Assembly (NCBI GenBank): GCA_029255685.2
Contig: CM055319.2
Location: 19,061,247-19,125,246 of the forward strand
Direction: 5' to 3'
DNA: 64,000 nt
From: Silene conica
Taxonomy: Eukaryota > Streptophyta > Magnoliopsida > Caryophyllales > Caryophyllaceae
The position numbers and the translations under genes are program-made. This document shows, one piece after another, positions 58,106-64,000 of the stretch. The first letter of the stretch is position 1. Each line of letters starts with the position of its first letter. Under the pieces are notes generated by a model. That model did not search any database and had not been told where the DNA came from. It saw only the letters and a list, made by a program, of their open reading frames with translations.

Positions 58106-58662
58106 ATGCCTCTAAACGATGTTGATGAGGTACATTATTTGCAGAGTAAAATTGATGAAATTGTTGCTGGATTTCGGCCTCTGTTTCATCGTCTTATGGT
58201 AGTTATGAATAATGAGGTTATCTGGAGACTTATTCGACAGCATGATTACCGACTTTCGTCATTAGAGTTAATGATGGGGCCTCGTTACAAGATTGTCCGG
58301 CCAGTGGTTCCTGATGATCATATCACCCCAGGTACTTCTCCTTTTTTAATGATTCGAGTTAATGCTTCTTAATTACGCTTAGTTATAGGATAATCTTATA
58401 CAGATGCTGTTTGTTGTAATCAGAAACTGTTGATATGAAAAGAAGCGAGTTGACAATGCTTGAGGAGGAGGTTGTTGAATTTTTCAAAAGATGTGAAACA
58501 GTTGTCCCTCACATGACTATATACCATCTATGTATGGCTACTGGTGAAATATTCGCTGCCCCTCTTGAGAAGATTGAAATATACGAGATATATTATAGTT
58601 ACATCGAAGAGGAGTTGTTTAGGCCTAATGTTTCTTCATCTGAGGGGTGGTCTACTGATTAG
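58106..58662 (+). CDS. Two-exon orphan protein, about 154 residues
   Basis: Exon 1 is 58106-58331, starting MPLNDVDEVHYLQSKIDEIV and ending at a CCCAG|GTACTT donor. Exon 2 is 58424-58662, after a TGTAATCAG acceptor, reading MKRSELTMLEEEVVEFFKRC and ending YIEEELFRPNVSSSEGWSTD then TAG. The phases fit (phase 1). The protein is acidic and helical with no motif I recognise. A TTATAAAT box lies near 57886, some 220 bp before the ATG. It might be a separate small gene or the first exons of the RPA-like gene that follows, but the stop codon at 58660 argues against a simple fusion. The function is unknown. Confidence 0.55.
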
Positions 58663-58915
58663 GGGTGGTGGTGCTGTTATGTATCTTAATTATAATCTGC
58701 TGCTATACTTTTGCTTTGCATTTCATGGCTGATTGTAGTATAATTGTTATTTGGTGGTAAACTTATTTGTGTGATCAACCATTGGTGTCTGTTGAGTTTA
58801 ATTTTGAACAATTGTTATCTCTTTATGAATATGTACTTATGTTGGTAGATTCATCGGTTCTTTTAATGTATTACTGATTATATTGTGTGATTGAGCATAG
58901 ATGGCTTATGTGTTT

Positions 58916-59225
58916 CGGTTCTTGTAGATCATTAACTCTTCCTTATTTTGTTCTTAATTATGTTTTGAGATTATTTAAGAACTTCTGGTTATCTGAATGT
59001 AATTTGTAAAGTTTGTGTGATTTTGTAGTTGGTAGTCAATGTAAATATTTGTTCAGTGGTTCCTGATGATCATATCACCCCAGGTCGGTTCATGTGGATC
59101 ATTAACTCTTCCTTATTTTGTTCTTAATTATGTTTTGAGATTATTTAAGAAATTTTGGTAATCTGAATGTAATTTGTACAGTTTGTGTGATCTTGTAGTT
59201 GGTAGTTAATGTAAATATTTGATCG
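58916..59225. repeat. 170-bp diverged tandem duplication with exon-derived insert
   Basis: Two copies starting GGTTCTTGTAGATCATTAAC (about 58916) and GGTTCATGTGGATCATTAAC (about 59086). At 59054-59085 the first copy ends with a 32-bp exact copy of exon 1's 3' end (58302-58333), including its splice donor. Confidence 0.85.
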
Positions 59226-59545
59226 TGGTTGGTGTACAAACAGTTCATGTTAGCTTGTAGGTATGTGTAGGTAATGACTTGTCAGTAACTATTCAGTTTG
59301 CTCATACTTTGAAAGTACTACCTATTATCTTATTTGTGGTTTTGCAAAATCATTTGGCTAACTTTACAAGCAAGCTAGCCTATTAAATCTACTGTTCTTA
59401 AGTGTGTTTGCTCTCATCACATTGACATTCTTACAGGTTTGTTTTCATTTTGGTTATCATTTTATTTGATATGTGCTGTTGAATGTACAGAGCAGTGGCT
59501 AATTCTGGATTTGTATTTTAATGGTTCCTTGTTGTTTAGGACATT

Positions 59546-62180
59546 ATGAAACCACTACGACAGTGTGCTAGGTCTCTTGCAGGAAGGGATGGTCGGTATT
59601 CTATAAGAGCTAGAGTGATAGAGAAGATAAGTATACATGGTTCGTTGACTGCACATTCTCTTGAGTGTGAGCTGATAACGTTTGAGGATGAAAAGGTATA
59701 TGTTTGCGGAGATAATATGTACAAGCTTAATTTGTTCTTAACATTGTAGGTATGGGATAGGTCCTGAATAAAGAAATTTTATAGGGCTCTAAGTTTGATT
59801 CATTTGCCATTCATTGATTATTTGGTGGTTTTGAAAAGGATGATTGTATTAATCTGTAATAAAAGGCCTGTCAGTGTGTGTTAGTTACATTCATTCGTAT
59901 GTTTGTTCAGTCATTTATTGTATGATATGTACTGTATTTTTCGTAGTTGTTGTTTGCAAGTATTTCAGAAAGCGTGGTTGAGGGATCATCGTGGGATGTG
60001 TAGGCAGAAGTTGTAAAGTTTTGTTCGTTATATTCATTCATTCATTCATTCATTCATAGACTAACTCAAATGTATTATGGTCGCGGTTGCACAGTTCTGT
60101 ATGGTGTATTATTTTTAGAACAGCTTGCGTTTATTTTACATCGTATGGGTACTGCTCCATTAGGGATTGATCATTTGATAGCCCCGTATCCAGATTTTCA
60201 TAACTATAAATGGTTTCTCTGTAATCTTTGAATATACCCTGTTGATACTGACGTAGTTACCTTGTCTTCACATCTTCTTAGTTCTGATGTCCTGAACGCT
60301 TTGGATGGTAATTTTATCAGTTTGTTAATGTAACTGTAGGGTGCTCGGCTCAGAGCTGCATTCCACAATGAGGAGCTTGAGTTGTTTGGTGATGTCATGC
60401 ATAATCATGTCGAGTATGAAATTACTAATGCTAAAGTCAGGGTGGTAGGAGGTCAGTGCTGGGGCGACCAGGATAACCAAGTTTATGAACTTATTTTTAA
60501 TAGTGAAACTGTTGTTCAGCCTGTGTGTGGTAGACAGCTCCTAAATCCTGTTCAGTACGTGCCAGTTGCGTGTATACCCAAAAAACTCTCACTCGAAGAT
60601 TGTTATGGTGAGACGCTGTGATATAAGTAGGTTATCAGTGTCTTTAATATGTGTTAGATCTGCTAGTTTCAGTTTAATCTGTGTATAGATGTGCTGGGTA
60701 TTGTTGTATTTGTTGACCGGATATGTCAGAAGCCCAGGCCAGCTGGTTATACTTGTGAGCTCTTTGAAATCTTCGTTATTGATTCAAGGTATGCTTTATT
60801 CGGATAGAACAATCATCTAATTTACCGTATATATTATGTGTATGTTGGTTTGAAAACGTTGGCTTGTATGCTGACAAATACTTGCTGCTGCATATGCAGT
60901 TCTGATCAGGTTATGATGGTTACTGTTTGGGAAAGACCTGCTGTGCGAGTTTGCAGGAACCTGGAAGTTAATGCAACGTCCTTCCCTGTCATCAGTTTTA
61001 CCAATCTGAGAACGTGCACCCGAAATGGTATTTAGTGCTGCCAATCGTACCATATATGACTGCGCACCTTCTCTATCAATGGCTGCTGATGCTGACGACC
61101 GTCTTTTATTTGTTAGGTTTCTCTCTTTCTTCTACGAGAGATACGGTTGTGAACCTGAACCCACAAGGACAGGAGGCTGATATGTTGCGTCACTGGTAGG
61201 GGCTCGTTTACTTGATGTGCGCCTGTAGTTTTCGTTCGTATTATGACATTATCGTGTTGTTGCAGGGGAAATGGTTGTTATGGGCTTATGACTAATAAAC
61301 ACCGCAAGATTTGCGATGTTCGCTGTCCAGGAACTGAGCGCATAATTACTACAATTGGATGGCTTCTCCAACAGGATGTATGTCTATGTCTTCTATTATC
61401 TACTTCGCGAACATCGTGGTGCCCTGTATTGGAATGTGTACCTCAGTTTGCCATAACTGCTGATGTTTGATGTACAGTGCGTAGTCCAGCAATCTGTGAT
61501 TGGTTTTGCGTATAGTGTTTGATGTTGCTTTGTCGTTCTATCAGGTAAGGGACACCCTGCAGGATGAACGGCATTGGTTGTGTGTACATCTCCTTAGGCT
61601 TGATAAGAATAATATACAATTCTACACTGGGTGTAGTAGTTGTGGTACCGGTGGTTATGAAGAAATCGGTGTTTTGTACACGTGTTATGCATGCATTCAA
61701 GAGAATGTCGTGTCTTCTCCTAGGTAATGTAACTGTGGCTTATAGATTGAGTATGTTATTGATGGTAGCCCCCCTGACTTCTTCTTTGCTTCAGAATAAT
61801 GGTCGCAGTGGATGTAGAGGATGAAACCGGCGCTTGTAGTTTCAATGCGTTGACTGATAATGCAGAAAAACTCCTTGATGTGGAGGCGGGTGTACTCTTT
61901 TCAATGCTTCCACAGGTAATTGTTGAGCTGCTGTTGTTATTGTACGATGCTCAATTGAACATTTAGGCTAAATCAGCTTTTCCTGTGGATATGCTTTCGT
62001 TACTCTGCTGACATTTCATGTATATTGTTTGTCTGACTGTGTTAGGAAAAGGATGACTATCTGTCACAAGTGGAAAATCAGTGGAAGAATAGTCATTTTT
62101 ACATTCAGGTTAAGCCAGCAAGGTCACTCTTTTTAACTCAGGAACTGAAATGGGAGTTGGCCCAAGTATCCCTAATTTGA
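59546..62180 (+). CDS. RPA70-like single-stranded-DNA-binding protein, nine exons
   Basis: Exons: 59546-59695, 60340-60607, 60689-60788, 60900-61027, 61117-61195, 61266-61377, 61545-61723, 61795-61915, 62046-62180. All eight introns are GT-AG with matching phases, and the joined frame is open for 423 residues. It resembles the large subunit of replication protein A, which binds single-stranded DNA in replication and repair. Exon 1 plus 2 form an OB fold (RYSIRARVIEKISIHGSL, ARLRAAFHNEELELFGDV, YELIFNSETVVQPV). Exons 3-4 form a second (LGIVVFVDRICQKPRPAGYT, MVTVWERPAVRVCR). Exons 7-9 form the zinc-containing third OB fold, with C309, C312, C326 and C329 in C-x2-C-x13-C-x2-C spacing. It lacks the N-terminal RPA70N domain and is shorter than canonical RPA70 (over 600 residues). 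RPA-like proteins are also carried by plant Helitrons, but no helicase lies nearby. Confidence 0.82.
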
Positions 62181-63685
62181 AAATATGTATTGACAGAACA
62201 TTGCGTCTGACGTTAGTACGTTCAAGGTTGTATGCTTGTAGTTGTTTTTGTGGTGCCAGGTTTTTAAGGATGGCTTACGTAACGGCATATAGCTATTGAG
62301 AGTATCTCTTTATGCTCATAAGCGTATGGCATTAGACAAATGTTTTGAAAAATGGTCTGTATTTACACATTGTGTACCTGTTGGGTGCTCAGTTAGCTTG
62401 CATTGGTATTTTGTATTATGATTGCTCAACGTGGATAACATATATTCGGTAAGAATGAGTGACTTTAGCGTACAGTTACTGAACGATTGATAGTTAAGGT
62501 ACCGTTATGGGCAACTGCGTAAGAAAACAAGAGGATGGTCCACGCAGATTTAACTAGCAACATGAGAATATATATATGTTTTATAACCGTATTTATGTAA
62601 TCCAGCTGTAGTCAGATTACAATTTAGATCTCTCATGAACTTTTAGTTGCAACAATGGTACTACTTACTACTAAGACCAATTTCAAGGACATTACAATAT
62701 GGGGGGTTTAATATAAGGTACAGATCATAGAAAACATCTATGAGTCAGGACTGCTTTGGTCAGAAAAGCAATCTATTCGTGTTAGCTTTATGGCATGAAA
62801 TACCCTTGCTATTCTGAAAACTTTAAAGGGTTTCAGCACATCTACCTTAGAAGTTTCGAAAAGATGTAAGAACAGATACTTGCTTTTGGTGATGGTACTA
62901 TAAAACTTGTAATGTAACAACTCCTTGTCCTTTTAAATCAATAATAGACAATGTTCAGGAACCGTTCCCTCCTCTAAGCTACAAGTACACAATGCAGTAC
63001 ATTTAGCTAATAATTCAGTGTCATAGTCCAGCGTAGACGTTGAAAAAAACAAACTTTCCTTAGTAAGGTGCTGCTCAAGTGTTTCAGATATACAGCAATA
63101 TGATTGTTCATGTTGTATAAGCTGCTGCTAAAATGACTGTGCTTCGTTTATTACATCGTAAGATACAGATTGCAGGTCTTTCACTCAGATTTGAGAGGGA
63201 CCAGCTATGCTATAACGCGAGGATTAACTTGGTTGATCGCTGTCTTCTTATCTATTCTGAATATGGGTCATTATGTATCTTCAAAACGTTGTAATATCTC
63301 TCTGTGACAAGCAATTATACATAATCATTGAATTTATTTCAAAGTGTTGCCTTCCTGTTGATTTCAAGTGGCTAATTAACTTTTACTAACGGAATGTGTG
63401 ACGTAATAGAAAATATGGGATGTATAGATACTGAGCAAACCAGAAGTCAATGTTATATTAATTAGACTACAAATAACATTGAGATTACAATAAGATTCAT
63501 TGGTAGATTAGACAAAATTAAGCTTTTTAAACTACAGACTGTTTGGAATCAGTCATGTACTTGACCATTGGCAGAAACATAGATTGCAGTCTGTTTGCTA
63601 TATAACTACATACAATCTTAACAGTCCGAATCGTAGTATCCTTCGCTGTCTGATTCATCACGGTATCGTTTCTCATATATTTCCT
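62181..63685. other. No gene recognised
   Basis: AT-rich sequence downstream of the RPA-like gene. No long ORF or transposon terminus was found. It may include the 3' UTR of the RPA-like gene and the 3' flank of the minus-strand gene at the edge. Confidence 0.5.
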
Positions 63686-64000
63686 CTAAACGTGCAGCCT
63701 TGCGTTGTTTTCGATCCTCTTATGTATTCTCCTTTTTTCCTTCTTGTCTTTGACATTCATACAACAACAATGGACTGCAACCAAAGTGTTCTTTCTGGTT
63801 ACCCTTATAGTGCCATTGTAGTTCTCCTTTGCTAACTGGCTTTTATAATCAGTGTCAACTTTAGACGTCTCTGTCCCAACCAGAAACAATGCTGCCCATG
63901 CTTTACACACCACTGCCATGCTTCGTTTGTCTGATTTATCGAGCCTGTAGAAGACGTCTGTTATAATTTCAGATAGGCTCAAGAATGGGTGATGAGAACT
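63686..64000 (-). CDS. Partial F-box-like ORF running off the right edge
   Basis: The frame is open from 64000 to a stop at 63686. Its N-terminal visible part, LSEIITDVFYRLDKSDKRSM followed by AVVCKAWAALFL, fits the F-box pattern (L-x-x-I-x-x-x-(I/V)-x-x-x-L ... (V/C)-C-K-x-W). F-box proteins link substrates to SCF ubiquitin ligases. The real start lies outside the window or the upstream exon is missing. The C-terminal part after AALFLVGTETS is basic and does not look like a known repeat domain, so this may be a truncated gene or the ORF may read into an intron. Confidence 0.5.
   Translation of the reverse strand, partial: SSHHPFLSLSEIITDVFYRLDKSDKRSMAVVCKAWAALFLVGTETSKVDTDYKSQLAKENYNGTIRVTRKNTLVAVHCCCMNVKDKKEKRRIHKRIENNARLHV

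Noticed and set aside
60028..60057. ATTC repeat as a regulatory element
   Set aside because: A plain intronic microsatellite of about seven units with no other support.
59546..62180. RPA gene as part of a Helitron ending at 56490 or 47194
   Set aside because: No matching 5'/3' Helitron ends enclose it and no helicase is present; kept as a stand-alone gene.
1..64000. tRNA or rRNA genes
   Set aside because: No cloverleaf with paired A and B boxes and no rRNA-like conserved block was noticed on either strand; a tRNAscan run would decide.

Overview
This is plant nuclear DNA, most likely from a eudicot. It is AT-rich, its genes have GT-AG introns, and almost every plant transposon class is present, many nested in one another. 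There are no bacterial operons, ribosome-binding sites or CRISPR arrays. The short motif TACTCCGTA/TACGGAGTA recurs at several places, and I loosely associate it with Caryophyllales; that taxonomic guess is weak.

Layout. 1-7257: minus-strand Ty1/copia Sirevirus running off the left edge, its gag-pol frame split by a 1330-bp Mutator-like element (2740-4069, 9-bp target duplication). 8144-18021: minus-strand Ty3/gypsy Athila element (3' LTR, Athila extra ORF, integrase, RNase H, reverse transcriptase), with a Tekay-type solo LTR (9249-11501) inside its LTR. At about 18022 the Athila polymerase is fused to a truncated LINE (18022-20408). 22616-27529: possible Helitron holding a gene-fragment exon, which is split by a hAT transposon (23128-26588, 8-bp target duplication). 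27684-32838: nearly complete PIF/Harbinger element with Myb/SANT and transposase genes. 33008-34612: intact intronless berberine-bridge-enzyme-like oxidase gene. 35695-36764: short Helitron. 37192-54101: complete Tat-like LTR retrotransposon with 5-bp target duplication, carrying gag but no recognisable pol, plus an antisense spliced gene resembling plant mobile domain proteins. Helitrons, tandem repeats and a hAT MITE are nested inside it (37890-47194). 54751-55994: Tourist-like element. About 56985-57819: solo-LTR-like sequence. 58106-58662: two-exon orphan ORF. 59546-62180: intact nine-exon RPA70-like gene. 63686-64000: partial F-box-like ORF at the right edge.

The genes most likely to be functional are the BBE-like oxidase and the RPA70-like single-stranded-DNA-binding protein, and perhaps the small two-exon ORF. 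Everything else is mobile DNA in various states of decay. Insertion order can be read from the nesting: a Tourist-like element may hold the Tat element, which holds a plus-strand Helitron, which holds a hAT MITE and a minus-strand Helitron.

All boundaries and splice sites were read by eye from terminal motifs, target-site duplications and open frames. No database search or alignment software was used. Family names rest on remembered conserved motifs.
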